Position numbers and translations under genes: made by a program. DNA of 64,000 nucleotides from Telmatactis stephensoni. Its lineage: Eukaryota; Cnidaria; Anthozoa; Actiniaria; Isophelliidae. The stretch lies in the NCBI GenBank assembly GCA_029948255.1, contig JALIZF010001447.1, positions 248,001 to 312,000 of the forward strand. Reading direction: 5' to 3'. A model generated the notes under the pieces. It was given only the letters and a program-made list of their open reading frames with translations. It was not told the origin of the DNA and ran no database searches. Shown piece after piece: positions 1 through 13,600 of this stretch (the first letter of the stretch is position 1; every line of letters starts with the position of its first letter).

Positions 1-351
1 AAATTAATGAAATATGTATGACAATATACAGAGGATAATTTCAAAAACAGAAAAAAAGAAGAAAGAAAAATACAGACTCCTTATGACAAGTGGATTAATT
101 GAATTAAGGGCTTGAAGTTGATGTTTGGTTAATTCAGAAGCTTTCATGCTTTCAGACATTGAAATTCAATGTGTTTTCAACCTCAACACCATTCCTGTGG
201 CAGCAAGCAAATGCAGGTTTGGTTGTGTGGTTGAAACATATATCAGCTGTGACTGGTAAAGTGCTCAACAGCATGTTACATGTAGTGCTAACCCAGGGCT
301 ACAGACTTTCCTTGATGAAAAAACAATTATGAGTTCACACCATGGACATAC

Positions 352-424
352 CTGGGCCTTTGGCCCCTCCTTTCAGTAACCGACCAACTCTAAAAATAAC
401 AGCTCGTTCATACTCTTGCACAAT
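352..424 (-). CDS. STOM: Minus-strand stomatin, coding exon 3 (start of SPFH domain)
   Basis: 73 bases between a CTATAG acceptor and a GTATGT donor, exactly the length and phase of exon 3 in the plus-strand copy. Protein begins [20 protein letters not shown]; only two residues differ from the other copy (Val for Leu, Lys for Pro). Confidence 0.92.
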
Positions 425-3400
425 CTATAGCAACAAAATTTATTCAAATTTTATTATCAGTTGCATTGGAACAAGACTAAGGCCCTGGCTTAAAGTCTAT
501 GGAGAAACATGTTTCTACAACATCCATGCATGCATGGTTTTATGATGAGGAAATATAATTAAACTAAATTTCAATACTTTCCAAATCAGATTTTTATTTT
601 TCTTGACTAAAATGACCTTCCCTATTTATTTTCTTGCTCATTTTGTTTAATCAGCCTTGTCTGGCAGAAATGCTTGTTTACGTTACTGCCTAAATTTGGA
701 AACATTGTTCTTATGCCACTGGAAACTTTTATGTCTCAGAAACATTTTTTGCATAGATCTTGACAACAAACATTGTTGCAAGAAATAATAGAAAGATTAC
801 AAGCATTACGTACATGGGAAACGGGAAACGGCAGAGAGGATCACTGACCTGCTCTTTACGTGTCTGATGTTGCCGTTTCATCGCGAAAGTGTGTTGTTTT
901 GCATTTGCCAAAAACTTAAAAGGTCGGTCTTTTGTTTGAGTGCCAAACATGCAATGTCAGGCGTGAAATTCATAGGTCATGTGATCCTCTTTGCCGTTTG
1001 CTGTTTCCCATGTACGTGATGCTTAATCTCTCTGACTAATGTTTCTTGGGGTAGCTAGACTTGGAAACATTTGAGAAATATGCACACTAGTGACATTTCT
1101 AGAAACGTTTCCTCATTTAATCAGGGCCTAACAATTTCTATTTGTATTAAAGACAAACTTGGAGGCAATTGTTTCTTCAACTTACAGTTGTGTTGGGATA
1201 AACAAGGCAATGAGTTAGCAATAATAAATGAGTAATTTGACAAAACAACTAACTAAAGGCCATGCGCACGGTGTTCATGTACAACCTTGTCACAGGAAAA
1301 ATCGATGAAATATTGTTTTAAAATGCTAGACGTACTCACTAATCTTTTAATGGAAATCCTTGATGTTAATACAGTTTTCTCAAGTGTATTATTTTTCAAA
1401 GTTTCATTAGTTATATAACAGAATGAGAAAAATTATTAATATATTTGTATTAATGTCCAAATAAAAATGGGTGACCTTGAAAAGCAAAGAGGATGAGGAA
1501 GTAATTAAAATTAGCTTAAACCTTCACTAAAATTAATCAATAGGTTTTGAGATTTTTTGTGTGAAAATTGCACCATTTGAAATATTATTTAGATATGAGC
1601 AAATTAAAAAATATAATAATCCAAAACAATTTGACCAGCCACCTCCTATAAAATGTATTTAATGAATTGTGTTGCTATATACCTATTTGCACAAACAATA
1701 ATTAATGACCCTTCAAAACATAGAAGCTGAGACACCAAAATGAACACTGGGAAATCTGTTGATAAGATGATTTTAAAGAATCCCATGGACGTGGACATTT
1801 CAAACAGTGGCGATATTATGACAGACAAATTCTTTGCCATTCCAAACACAGTTGTATAGCAAAATTCATAGATAAAACATATGAATATCCTATACATGTA
1901 TTACTAGTAAACCCAGGAGCCATTTCAGTCTTGGCTTCTAGGCTTGATGATGTTGAAAGGGTCAATGTTTGTGCAAATAGTTATATACAACAGAGCTTAA
2001 ATTTAAAAATATCTCGACAGGGCAAGATTTTTACTTAGCTATTTTAATCATCCTTATTCGTTAGTGACCTGAAATGTGAACAGTTTTCCCAGAATAACAA
2101 CAATTTTGTAATGAAATCAAGAAAAAACATTTCATTGACAGCATGTCTATGGACCGTGAGAATGGTTAAACATGATTGGCTGGAAAAGAAATCAAGAAAT
2201 ATCATGTTATTGTTATGTTGTGCTATTTACTTAATGCCACAGTGCGTATACTATTTGTAATGAGTTTTATTGTGTCTGGTCATATGTTAATTGGTTTGAA
2301 CACATGTAGCTCATAAATCATTCAAACAAATTAGAGCAAAAAAGGTAAAACATTTAGCTGGAATGATTAGCATTTGCCAAACGTGTGCAAGATTTGCTTT
2401 ATAACTGCAAAATGTGCACAGAGTGCGAACTGACAAAATGGTAAAAAAGACAGTAGAAAACTGGCACAACTGAAGGGCACAATAGAACAATAATTAATGA
2501 ATTTTTCAACTTAATTTCTGGTTAACACTAATTAAAATGGAAGTATCTCACAAACCACATCAAATTCTGCCAAGTTGATTGCACCTATTTCAAGGCAATT
2601 TTAAGAATATTCCTGACCAGTGTTCATTAAAATTTCTTTGAGTGATTAATTTAGTATTCAGAAAAAAAAATCTAAGTTGTGGTATCATGCAAATCCCTCA
2701 TTTTTTGAACCTGATTCAAGTTTCCAACATGACTTTTAATTCTCATATTGAAATCTGTTTTCATTTTTAAAATTTTCCTGAATTAATGTTCCTGAATTTG
2801 ACATTAATTTAGTAAAAGTATCATGCTTATTGAGTGTTCCAGTGTGGAAGAAAACATTGTAGTAACAGAAATTTATGTACACTAACACTGTGCGCATGGC
2901 CCTAATTAAATTTATATATTTTCCTTACCTTTAAACAAAAGCACAAGGAAAACGGCAAGGTGCAAATGAAGATAATGAGAGAAATTCCTGTCAGGATGTA
3001 GTAGCAAACACCTCTGCCTTCATCAGAACCTGAACCAGCAGAAAAATCACCCGTGTGTTGTCCTTCTATAAATATATAATATTGTTGTGCAAAGAATTAA
3101 TTACCATTTATCTTATAGGGCTAACATTCATGTTATATGTATGAAATTTTAGTGAAAAATATTGTTAGTAGTTAGTGCAAGTTGAAAAAGGTTGATGCAA
3201 AAGAAGCAAACATTCAAATGGTGAAAGAAACTCAAATAAATGAATGGATAAATTAGCTTCTTTAGCTATCTTATCGCCCATCTGTATTGTATAACAGATT
3301 GCAAATAAAGTTTGTTATTGAAAATGAACGAATGGATGGATGATGGATGGATAGATGAATAAAATACATGAATGAATGAATGAATGAACGAACGAACATG

Positions 3401-6400
3401 TACATGAATGCATGTGTGCATGGATGGATGTGTGCATGGATGGATGGAAGGATGCACAATACATGAATGAGACATTTTCAATAAAATACTATTAATAGGC
3501 AGGCTTTATTTTTCTGCTCATTTGAATGCAAAACTTTGCCAGCAGGTAATATTCAAGAGAATAATAATCAACACAGACAGTCTAGAAGTAAGACACTTTT
3601 TTAGTTTTTAATTTTGATGACACTAGTTTTGAAATTTAAAGTGTCCAATATTTCATAATTTTGTGAGTTGACATAATTTTCAAAATCCTAATCAAAGATG
3701 GATACAAGTGATTTAAAAGCTAGTATATATGGGTTGCATCAGTGTATGAAGATGCAAAGGGGAATGAAAATGAAAATCTATAACACCGTATAAAACATTA
3801 TCTAGAGTGGTTTTCATGAATATGACTGGGAAACAGTACGGTCACTGCACGGTATGGTTACGGCACAGTTACGGCAGAATTTTCGAATGTTTTTATAGAA
3901 ATTACGGTAATGATACGGTCACGGTACGGACCGTACCGTTTTCCACTCATATGAAAACCACTCTTACTAGTACTTAATATTTTGAGCATTATGACACTTC
4001 ATCAGAATAAAAAGCCTCGTCAATTTTATCCACCGTAGAAGTTGACTTTGAACATTCATTTTTGTGAGATCATATTTCAAATTGCAAATAAAAAATAAAA
4101 AATGTTAAAATTTGATGTCATAAAGATTCATATTGATGGACAGATAAAGGAAAAACTAGATTAAGTACCAACACCTGTTTAAGTAGTATTATGATTAACA
4201 TCTTTTTCAATTATATATGAGCAATACTGTCTTTCTATAGCAAAACTACTAAATTATGAATGGATGGAATTTTTTTCAATTTATGCTTTTTGACAAAGAT
4301 TTATTATTTTATGTATGTCAACAATCATGGTAAAATCAATACTCATTTGCATTAAAACTAGTTTGAAACACAAGATATAAATTTTTAAATTGAGTGATAC
4401 GATGGAGCAAATGGAACAGAGATACTATACAGAAAGAGGGAATATTTCTGTAGAAGAAAAAATAAATATTAAACAAAATATTGATTAGAAAAACATACAA
4501 AATCAATACTGTTACCAGAGAAGCACGGAAAACGTCAAGCATGAGCAATTAAACTGAAAATTCATAAAATTTTTATCAAACAACTGAGGCCCATTCTTGA
4601 TATAGTTTATTTAAAATTTTTGAGTCATCGCATTGAAATTTAATCAAGCTAATGAATTCCAATCAAGAATTGAATAAAATATTCATGGAATAGTCGAAAC
4701 CGTCCTGCACTTTACCGTCACATTTTCTATGTGACAGGATTATAGCTCTTTGTTTTTCAAACACATTGTAAACTATCAAAATACTCTTTGAAGTTGGTTA
4801 TATAATAATTTCTTTAAATGTAAAGGAAATTAAAAGAACTGTAGAGAAAAATGTCTGTGAATATACTAATAATCAGATTACATTGTAATAGTACATAATA
4901 TGCAAATCTCGCGATGATAGCACACTAAGAGTCCATACTTTCCATCTCCTTTCGTTCAACGAAATGGAAAGAAGCTTTTTCGAAACTTCATACATGTAGA
5001 TTCGAACCCATTGATTTGAGTTCTCGATATAATATCGATTCTACAGAATTCACGTCTAAAACCTAAATGCACAAATAAACATTTCATACTATTAGCATCT
5101 GGATCGTAAACAGTATGAAATTTAGCTTTTATCGTTAAATAAAGTCAACTAATATGTTTGATTCTTAAAATATATTACAATAATATTCTATTTTCAGAAT
5201 TATATTTTTGGGGTCATATTTTTGACACGATCGTTCAAAGGGTTTTACTAAAATGGCGGACTTATCTTTGAGCATGATATGATCAAACGGTGACCGTTTT
5301 CAAATAAGCTGGAAGACCAAGCAGAATTCAACATCAAACTCATCTTAAGCTATTTCCGAACACAAATACATTAAACTCAAGCTTTCACGAGCTTTAGATA
5401 TATGTACAGCTGCTGATATATAAGATGGCGACTGGGCAACTCACCAACGACAAAAATATATCGTAGTTGGCATTATAAGCGAAATCTTTTCAGCAAGTTT
5501 TACCTTGAGCTCTTTCCATTTGATTTATCTTACCACTGGACATAATAAAATCCCCTCCGTTTAGACGGTAGACCTAACAGAGTCGTTTTTAACCTTATAC
5601 TACTTCCAACAGAACAGGTTATTACATTCTCGAAGGACAGCAGTGGGTGTGCGACACTATACAAAGGGAACCCATAAGAGAAGTAAACAAGCAACGGTAG
5701 GTGTTAAAATTTATAGTGGTGTTCTTCAAAATGTTTGCCTGTATCTATTTTGGCTTTATCTCGAAGGAAAAATCTATTTATCATCCTTAGCTAAGGCCGC
5801 CACAATAACCTCCCAATAGTGAAATATATCAAAACTTCTTATAACTTTAATATATTATGCTTAAGTTATACGTTTTGTTTTGGCCTGTGTTTATAGTTTC
5901 GGTCGTCAAGCAACCATATTCAAGCTAAATCCTTTTGAATAGGTCTAAATAATCTCCTAAAAATCGATTTCATTATCAAATACATGCTATACTGAAATTT
6001 AAGTTAAGATTTATTTCAGCACCGCAATATTACGGTGTTTATCGAATTCGATGTTGTTTAACCTTAATATGTTCACAGCAGCTGTAAGGGTCAACCGCTG
6101 CATAAAATTACTGATTCATCCAACCACAAGCCCAATTTTTGCTTTACAAAATAACTAATAAAAAACAACGGTTAGTTCTACTATATAGTATAAAGTGTAC
6201 CTTGCGGGCATGAATCTAAGTAATCTAGCTCTCGACATTTGACAAATCCATTTGTTTGTCAGGCTTATAATATTCAGCTAATTAAGCTATTTCCCGTGAA
6301 AATTAAAGGTTTTCGATAAGGTTCAAATAAGCACCTACAAAGATTCTTGAAAGACCGAAGCACCTTCAACTTAAACGAACCATAGTTGAACCGAAGCAAC

Positions 6401-6568
6401 TGCTCAAAGCTGTCTGACAGCTTCGCGCGGTTTTCTCTTCTGTACTTATCGAAATTCTAAACACCGCTTCAAGAACATTTCTTCAAGGCTTGTCATGAGA
6501 ATTGTATGATATACAGTACCTGAACGTCCAGGTTCCTGCATGTCTAGTTTAGTGATACCACTTGCCAT
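352..6568 (-). CDS. STOM: Stomatin paralogue, minus strand, 5' part only (three coding exons; continues beyond left edge)
   Basis: Stomatins are integral monotopic membrane scaffolds of the SPFH/prohibitin family that sit in a hairpin in the inner leaflet, oligomerise and tune ion channels. Coding exons by splice sites: 6520-6568, 2929-3065 and 352-424, all with GT donors and AG acceptors and a continuous frame (phase 1, 0, 1). The start ATG at 6568 has an in-frame TGA seven codons upstream. Residues 1-36 are a short polar N-terminus rich in Gly and Ser; about 37-60 form the hydrophobic hairpin with the family's conserved proline at residue 54 and cysteines at 37, 51, 58 and 60. The third exon encodes the [11 protein letters not shown] segment that opens the SPFH domain and the GGAKGPG turn. 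The GLFF exon and everything after it must lie left of position 1. It is divergent to the complete stomatin at 7606 and shares its intron phases and exon 3 length, so the two are duplicates. Visible part 87 codons; family members are usually near 290-300. Family call secure; orthology to one vertebrate member is not claimed. Confidence 0.9.
802..1024. repeat. Inverted-repeat (MITE-like) element in minus-strand stomatin intron 2
   Basis: Ends are inverted copies: GCATTACGTACATGGGAAAC on the left and GTTTCCCATGTACGTGATGC on the right, extending to about 45 bp with few mismatches. 223 bp with no coding capacity. Confidence 0.75.
2929..3065 (-). CDS. STOM: Minus-strand stomatin, coding exon 2 (membrane hairpin)
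   Basis: Acceptor TATAG, donor GTAAGG. It encodes a Gly/Ser-rich stretch and then the hydrophobic hairpin starting GRGVCYYILTG and ending FCLK, directly alignable with the hairpin exon of the plus-strand copy. It is 30 bases longer than that exon, all in the polar part. Confidence 0.9.
3325..3457. repeat. (GGAT/GAAT/GAAC)n microsatellite
   Basis: Imperfect tetranucleotide tracts of GGAT, GAAT and GAAC. Open frames read through it on the other strand are artefacts. Confidence 0.9.
3803..3966. repeat. MITE-like element, TAGAGTGGTTTTC family, copy 1
   Basis: TA-bounded inverted ends TAGAGTGGTTTTCATGAATA and the matching TATGAAAACCACTCTTA. The interior is alternating ACGGT/ACCGT-rich sequence. 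Sits in intron 1 of the minus-strand stomatin. Confidence 0.75.
6520..6568 (-). CDS. STOM: Minus-strand stomatin, coding exon 1
   Basis: Sixteen codons plus one base, from ATG at 6568-6566 to a GTACTG donor. It encodes a polar N-terminus beginning MASGITKLDM. The last G joins AA of the next exon to give Glu17. Confidence 0.85.
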
Positions 6569-6637
6569 TCTGATTCTCGTTCAAAACATCACCAAAACCA
6601 CAACTCAGCACTGCTAGCACTCTTTTAATTACTCGCA

Positions 6638-6645
6638 TGACGTCA
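6638..6645. promoter_or_regulatory. CRE-type palindrome TGACGTCA, proximal copy
   Basis: Perfect CREB/ATF consensus palindrome 70 bp upstream of the minus-strand stomatin ATG. Site is seen; function is inferred. Confidence 0.55.
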
Positions 6646-6664
6646 AAGGCTGTCTTGATTATTC

Positions 6665-6672
6665 TGACGTCA
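6665..6672. promoter_or_regulatory. CRE-type palindrome TGACGTCA, distal copy
   Basis: Second perfect TGACGTCA, 27 bp from the first and 97 bp upstream of the minus-strand ATG. The flanks mirror each other (CATGACGTCA, then TGACGTCATG). Confidence 0.55.
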
Positions 6673-6928
6673 TGTATATTTTAGCCCGTAATAATACTGC
6701 GCCATGTTCTACTTGGATGATTGAATAGGATTTTTGCTGAAAATTTCTATTTTCATGTGCATGTTTAAATGCTTTTGCGAAATTATCTACAATATGAACT
6801 GTTGTAAACTTTGTTTTTTCCTTCTTCTGATTTTACCTTTCTAGAATTTCCAGTTTATCAAAATTTTACTAGCTAGAGACCCAGGCTCTCGTTGGGCGAT
6901 AAATTTAGCTTGCTAATACGTAACGTAC

Positions 6929-6944
6929 TATAAAGCACGTGACT
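6929..6944 (+). promoter_or_regulatory. TATAAA plus E-box CACGTGAC
   Basis: TATAAA at 6929 abuts CACGTG at 6936, about 670 bp upstream of the plus-strand stomatin ATG. It is a possible core promoter or USF/MiT-type site. Single short motifs in AT-rich DNA are weak evidence. Confidence 0.25.
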
Positions 6945-7605
6945 CGGTGCACACCGAAGACAGCAAGGTTGTCTATTTATTTCCTTGTACTGGCATGTAG
7001 CAGATTTCTGCATCAATAGATGTCGTTAGAATAAGCTTAACCTCCATGTATGCTCACATTAAAGAAGACGAAGGTCAGTAGTCTACAGGATTGTTGTGAA
7101 TCTCAAAGTTCGCATGTGCTGTCATGTTCTTTGAAGGAATTTGAGAAGTAAGCTTATTATTTCAGTCCGGATTCAGTTAGTTTTGCTAAATTTTCGACTC
7201 TCGAACGGCTAAAATAATCTACTCCTATATTGTTTTGTTTGCCATGTTTCTCTATATAGCCTAAGATCAAGAAAAGCTAAACTCTGGTGCATACAATATT
7301 AATGACAACTTTGGGACAGGAGGGGAGGGACTAAGGTTGAGGGATACTTTTTAATAGCGTTTCTCTCCTAAATTTAGTCTTTGGTGAATAGTTTATTTAT
7401 ATTTTGATGGATAATAAGACTTCAATTATCAGTTAATATAATTTTTCGCATTGGATTTTTGAAAATAAGTTATTCAAAATGCTCCTACCCTCCTCGTACA
7501 ACACATATTGAATAACTGGGCTTCCTGTGTAAATGCTTAAAATTTGCATATGCGATATGGGAGCGAGGTAGGAGCGAGAGAAGTGGTTCATGATAAAGAG
7601 AAACG

Positions 7606-7675
7606 ATGAGAAATTCAGGAGAAGAAACAATTGAAATGGCCAAAGCTGATCAACTGCAAGTTGAAGAGAGTTCAG
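7606..7675 (+). CDS. STOM: Plus-strand stomatin, coding exon 1
   Basis: Polar N-terminus, 23 codons plus one base, donor GTGACG. Two in-frame ATGs (7606, 7636); the upstream one is taken because stops directly precede it in frame. Confidence 0.8.
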
Positions 7676-10600
7676 GTGACGTTATTGTTTTGGATCAAAA
7701 ACAGATATCTTATTTTTAGTATGTTTTTGGTTCGTTTTTGTCTACAAAAAATCAACATTCGGCATGCCTTGATTTGACACCGTGTCGCAGTGGTATTGTC
7801 TTGTCTTTGAAATATTCCCCCGGTTTTAGAAAGTAATTGTGGTCAATATTTTGAGATGGATTCGCAGAAAAGTTGTTAGTTGTGGTTTCAGGCGTTTCGA
7901 ATGACGTTTTATTAGAGAAAATTCGAAGCCCAGTTTTGTCTTTTGGCAGTTTTCTCACATTTCATTCATCGTTGCTTGCAAAAATGAGGAAAAAAAACCC
8001 CTGATAATTCCTTTGAAAGTGTAATTGTTTTACAAAGCAAGCATCCAATTTATAATAGACAGTGGAAAACTAAAGCGAAGGCGAATTTTTACAAGTTCTT
8101 GAGGATTTTGTGATCTTGACAGGTGCAACGAACATCAGGCGAGCTCGAGATTCGAATTTTGTAAAATTTTGTCAGTAGTTTTCGTCCGATCCTCTATTCT
8201 AACGGATTATCTGTATCTTTTTGAAGTACCATGGATAATTTGAGCACTTCATATTAATCTCCCAATATATATAACTTAATGTATATATTGTTTTCCAAAA
8301 ATAAAATTTCAAAAAAATATTATACTTAAGAATATAGAAGCTGTATGAATCTGTAAATCTATAATTTTTACCGTTATTGTTTATAAATTTTAAGATCTAT
8401 TTTATATAATACATGTAGAAATGTATCCCTCTGTTATACTTGTTCAAATCTTTTGTAAGAAAATGCTCAGAGGAATTTCCTTGTGTGTGTGTGTATGGTT
8501 TGAATAATTTATGCAATCTGCAAAGGGTCTACCAATATCGTTCAAGTAAACGACTGGAAAGCAATTATAAGCCTGTGTCAAAAAATGCCTTTGAAGAGAG
8601 TCGATCATTTTAGTTTCACTGTTGAGTACAATGTTTACTTCAGATAAAATTAGTAAATTTACATGTACACTGTAGATAACTATATAAGTTATTTTACCGC
8701 TATTACAAATATAAATATAATCTCCTATAGAAGCTATCCCTCCAAAATATGGCCACCATTTTACACTTCAAGAAGTAATCCTGGCAAGATCAATAAATTT
8801 GGTCTATATTAGAACCTCTGTAGACACCTGGATAGCCAAAATATGTGTAGAGGTTTTACTATAAGTGGTAAAAAAACATTAATTTAACCATTTATCAGAA
8901 ATGAACAATGTATTTACAAGAGAAAGAGAGCAAAAACAAGCTCAGTAATCCCCCAACTGTTTTCATTTGAGTTCAAATTCCTCTGACTTCAATCAGAATT
9001 ATATAGTAATTACTTATCTAACTTAGTTGTTACTCCAATAAAGGGACAATTAAAAATAAAGGCTTGAAACATCAGTATTACAAATTTCCATCCATCCCTT
9101 GTTTAACTTAGTTGATGCTAAATATTACTAATATATACAACACTAAGGTTATAAGGAGGTTATTTTAAAAATATAAAGAATATAGCTTTTTTGTATTTAG
9201 CCCAATCTATAAGTTTATTATGCATGCTGTTCAGTTTTACTAGCATCCTCAGAGTTGCATTCTATGAAATATTAATAGTCACTCTTGTAAATGGTTTCCT
9301 GGTTCAATGAACATGAATATATTATGAGGTTAGGGTAAATAAACTCAACCTAAAACTGATCTTTTTTGTATTAAGATAATATTTATAATCAGAATCCAAT
9401 AAAAAGGAAAAGAAAAAAAAGAAAGAATACTATTAAAGATTCAGTGCCATAAAACTGGACTCATGAAAATAGCTAAATATTAAACACTATTATAATAACA
9501 CATGAACACTTGTCTCAATCTGTACTGTGATTAAACACAGTGGGAGATGTAAAGCACAAAAAGCAAGCTAAATAGGATAAAATGAGGTATAGCCACTAGA
9601 TTTTCTAAATTGCTTTTCAAGAGCTCTGACTATATCTTCCAGATTCGAGAGTGTTTATATGTCATAGTACAGAGACATAAGAGATCATTTTATTCATACA
9701 GATGAGCACACACACATTATATATCTTGAATATTTAATAATATATACAGTATAGTGTGAATAGTAGAATAGTACGAATAGTGCTAATTGCAACCTTATTT
9801 TGAGTACTAGCTAAATTAAAGACTTCTTTTCTGGTAGCCATATAGCATAATTATACTTCAAGCCAGATGTGGATAATTTATATGTCTTTCATTATATTGT
9901 CATCCCTTCTACATGCAAGCTTTTACAGTCTCTCCAACAAATACTAGTAAATACTTTTCAGTTAAATTATTAAAAAATTGTGTTTCTGAATTTTTTTACT
10001 ATTATTTAGCATTGTTTGAATGTGTCTAAATTAGATTGAACATGAACCAAATAAGAGACTTCTGTGGTGGAGACTTCATTTTAATTTTTTGATTGATGTG
10101 CAGGAAAGTAGGGTTTAATATTTGTTTTTGTTTCTTTATTAGATGGAAGACATGAAGCAGAAAGAGGGATATGTTACTACTTAGTAACTGCATTATCCTT
10201 CATAGTGTTTATCTTAACTTTCCCTTTGACAATTTTCTTCTGCTTGAAGGTAATGTATTTAACGATCTGACAGATGTGTGTCAAATGGTTATTCCAATAC
10301 TTAAAGAAAATTTATGGGAGAATGGGTTTTCAAGGAACATGTTGAGACTTGTTCTTATGTTTAAGTTTGAAGTTTAGACTGAATTTAGTTAAACTGTTTC
10401 CTAAAATTTAAAGACTCTGAGATACAAAAATCTTTTTTTAGAAAAAATGAGATTTTGAGGTGGCACTGGTCAATATTATTAAGACACTCCAGAATGACTC
10501 TGAGTTATTAAGACCATTTACCAATTCAACACCTGTTCTAGAATAGAAATTACTGGGATCCTTGCTCATTACAACAATTACTTAATCCTTGATCAAAAAG

Positions 10601-13600
10601 GAATATAGGGCATTGGTGCAGTATACATTTCTGAGCCATGATGGCCAATAAATGACTGTTCCAAATTGAAGACATCAGCATCAGGGCCGTGTTGCTCAAA
10701 GATGGGTTGGTACTAAACCATGGTTAAGTCTAAAGAAAACCTTCAGTTTTTAACCTGCGTTAGTGCTAACCTGCCTTCAAGCAACCAGACCCAGAAGAAC
10801 AAAAAATGTTCATAAGCTTCAATCAGAACAGTCAGCTCTAAGCAATCAGTAGTTTCTCTTCAAAGATTGTCTACAATCTTACCTTTAGTTAGTCAATCTC
10901 AACTTATAACCATGATGTTAGCATCAGGCACTTTTTTCATAATTTGAACTTGAACAATTTATATTCCAATATCTTTCCTTCTCTCAGATTGTTCAAGAGT
11001 ATGAGAGAGCTGTCATTTTTAGGCTAGGCCGGCTTCTCCCTGGTGGTGCCAAAGGTCCAGGTAATTTTTGTTATGTTTATGATCTCTCTTAAATTTGGAT
11101 TATACATGGTACTGTATCATAATATTAAAATGGGTATGAGTTTACAATTTTGTCATTGTCTTGTTCAGGTATATTCTTCATCCTTCCCTGTATTGACACC
11201 TACAGAAAAGTGGACCTCAGGGTTGTGTCCTTTGATGTCCCACCACAAGAGGTACTTAGATCATACACATGTAGGCAAAGTGGTGCACATTCATAGCTTG
11301 TTTGGCAGTAAATTGACTTGATGTTTCTGGATCTAGATCCTGACAAGAGACAGTGTGACAGTTGCTGTTGATGCTGTCGTGTATTTCCGAATCTACAATG
11401 CAACCATGTCCATCACAAATGTAGTAGATGCCAACCGCTCTACACGTCTTCTTGCCCAGACCACTCTAAGGAATGTCTTGGGTACAAAAAGCCTCAGTGA
11501 GATTTTGTCAGAGAGAGACAACATCAGCCATGTTATGCAGGTTAGTACCACTTGTATGATAGTAAAGATTGGTACACATTATACATGGATCAAGTTTGTA
11601 GAAGATTGCTAAGCATGTAGAAGGCATAAAGGCAGTGTTACACTAGACGATTTTTAACGACAATTTTCAGCGCAACGGCGTTGTGTTAAAAATCTTTCAC
11701 GTGTAACATAACACTTGGAACGATTTTCTTTGCAATTTTCGCTTTGGCAACGCATTGCGAGTTTTTGAATCCAAGTCAGAAACTCGCAATGTGAAATATA
11801 TTGCAAGTTGTTGCAACATTGCGCAGAAAATCATCATTAAAAATCGTCTCATGTAACACCGCCTTAAGAGTTGCACAACATGATAGCCAGTCATTCCTGC
11901 CTCTTGAGTGCTTTTGTTATATATTGTCCATTTTTACAATTTCATGAAAATTGACAAAAAGGGGAAAATGGAACATGTTGTTTCTAGGTTTCTGTGACTG
12001 AGAAGCTGGTGGGTGATAGCCATTTTGATCAATCAAAGTACAACCTTCTACATGTATTTCATAGCTATGTGTTGACTTATAAGGATGAGAAATAGAGTGG
12101 ATTTCGTATGACTTTGAAAAACTACGGCACGGTCATGGCACGGCACGGCCACGGCACGGAACCTCGCCTGCTGATTTCTTTACAAATTTGTGAAGAAATC
12201 AGCAGGCGAGGTTCCGTACCATGACCGTGCCGTGCCATGACCATGCCGTAGTTTTTCAAAGTCATACGACATCCACTCTATAAGCTCAATAAGTGAATCT
12301 TGCAAAATATTAAATTTTCATTCTAGACATCACTTGATGAGGCAACTGACCCCTGGGGAGTCAAAGTAGAGAGAGTTGAAGTGTAAGTAATGACAGTATT
12401 TTAGTCACAGTCTGGGTGTTGATTTTCAGTTTATTGGAGCTCTTAGCTCTGCAGTGGATACCTGTTTTTGATGATATTTATTTCTATTATCTGTATTGCC
12501 ATTTTTAATTTCAGTAAGGATGTCCGTCTGCCACAACAATTGCAGAGAGCAATGGCAGCGGAAGCAGAAGCAACTCGTGAAGCCAGAGCAAAGGTGGGTT
12601 ATTAAGGAAGAATTCCTCAATGAGTTTCAGAGCAGAAATGTTCTCTTCTGCCTTTAAGGAATGGACCATAAGAAAAGTGTTTTTTTTTTTTTTGGGGGGG
12701 GGGGGGGGGGGAGTTTGGGATTGGCATAAATTTTTGGCCACCAAAAGTGGAAATTAATTTTTTTCTCACTTTGGCAGTAATATTTTTTTTAAAGAAAATG
12801 TCCCACCAGATTTTTTTTTTTTTCCAAATTTTTATTAGAAATAAATTTTTTTGGCCACCCCCCATATCACTTTTCTAATGGTCCGTCCCTAAGTAATTAA
12901 AAGCACTGTAATTAATACTCTTCATTACCGCATGACTGTAACTGCAGATAACAAACTTTTTATTCCTTTCTTTGTAGGTCATTGCAGCTGATGGTGAAAT
13001 GAATGCCTCTCGTTCACTTAAAGAGGCTGCAGACATCATTTCAGAAAACTCACAAGCACTTCAGCTTCGTTACCTTCAGACTTTAACAACCATTTCTGCA
13101 GAAAAGAGCTCTACCATTTTGTTTCCTTTGCCAATTGATTTCTTATCAAAGCTAGTTCCAGAAAAAGGTGAGTTTGAAAGAAGAAAAATCAAAATTAGAA
13201 TTATTGTTGATGTCCACCTATCTAAATTCTTTGAGCAAATAAACTACAAACATCCTTTCAAAAATTTAAAGCAGTCTTTAAACTTTCTTTAAAACAATCT
13301 GTATATGAACATTAACCCTTTCCAAGGACGATATCCTTGGGACTAAGACTACAACCAGTGTCCATTTAGAGAGGTGTCGACAGGGCGGAAAAACGTTTTA
13401 CAGCCTCCATTTATAAGGACACCATAGGTTTTTAAGGTTCAATATTTTGCATACAAGCCGTTTTAGACACAAAGAACAAAATATCAAATAATATCAAAAT
13501 TTGGTACATGCGTTTCTGAGATATAATGCCCTGTACTTTGGGAGAGGTGGCATTTTGATCAGCAGAAAAATCATTGTTTTAATTAATAGCCCCACGAAGC

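Larger units (their letters stand above)
6569..7605. promoter_or_regulatory. Divergent intergenic region between the two stomatin start codons
   Basis: This 1.04 kb stretch separates the two start codons, so it holds both 5' UTRs and probably both promoters. It contains two perfect TGACGTCA palindromes (6638-6645, 6665-6672) and a TATAAA (6929-6934) followed at once by an E-box CACGTG (6936-6941) that could serve the plus-strand gene. Transcription start sites cannot be fixed from sequence alone. Confidence 0.6.

Noticed and set aside
3266..3481. His/Ser/Ile-rich minus-strand frames
   Set aside because: Produced by a tetranucleotide microsatellite, hence open in several frames.
4990..5015. 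tRNA-like GGGTTCGAATCT on the minus strand
   Set aside because: No acceptor stem, D-arm or anticodon arm at the right spacing.
10171..10377. Open frame overlapping the stomatin hairpin exon
   Set aside because: Different frame from the conserved hairpin sequence and reads into the intron.
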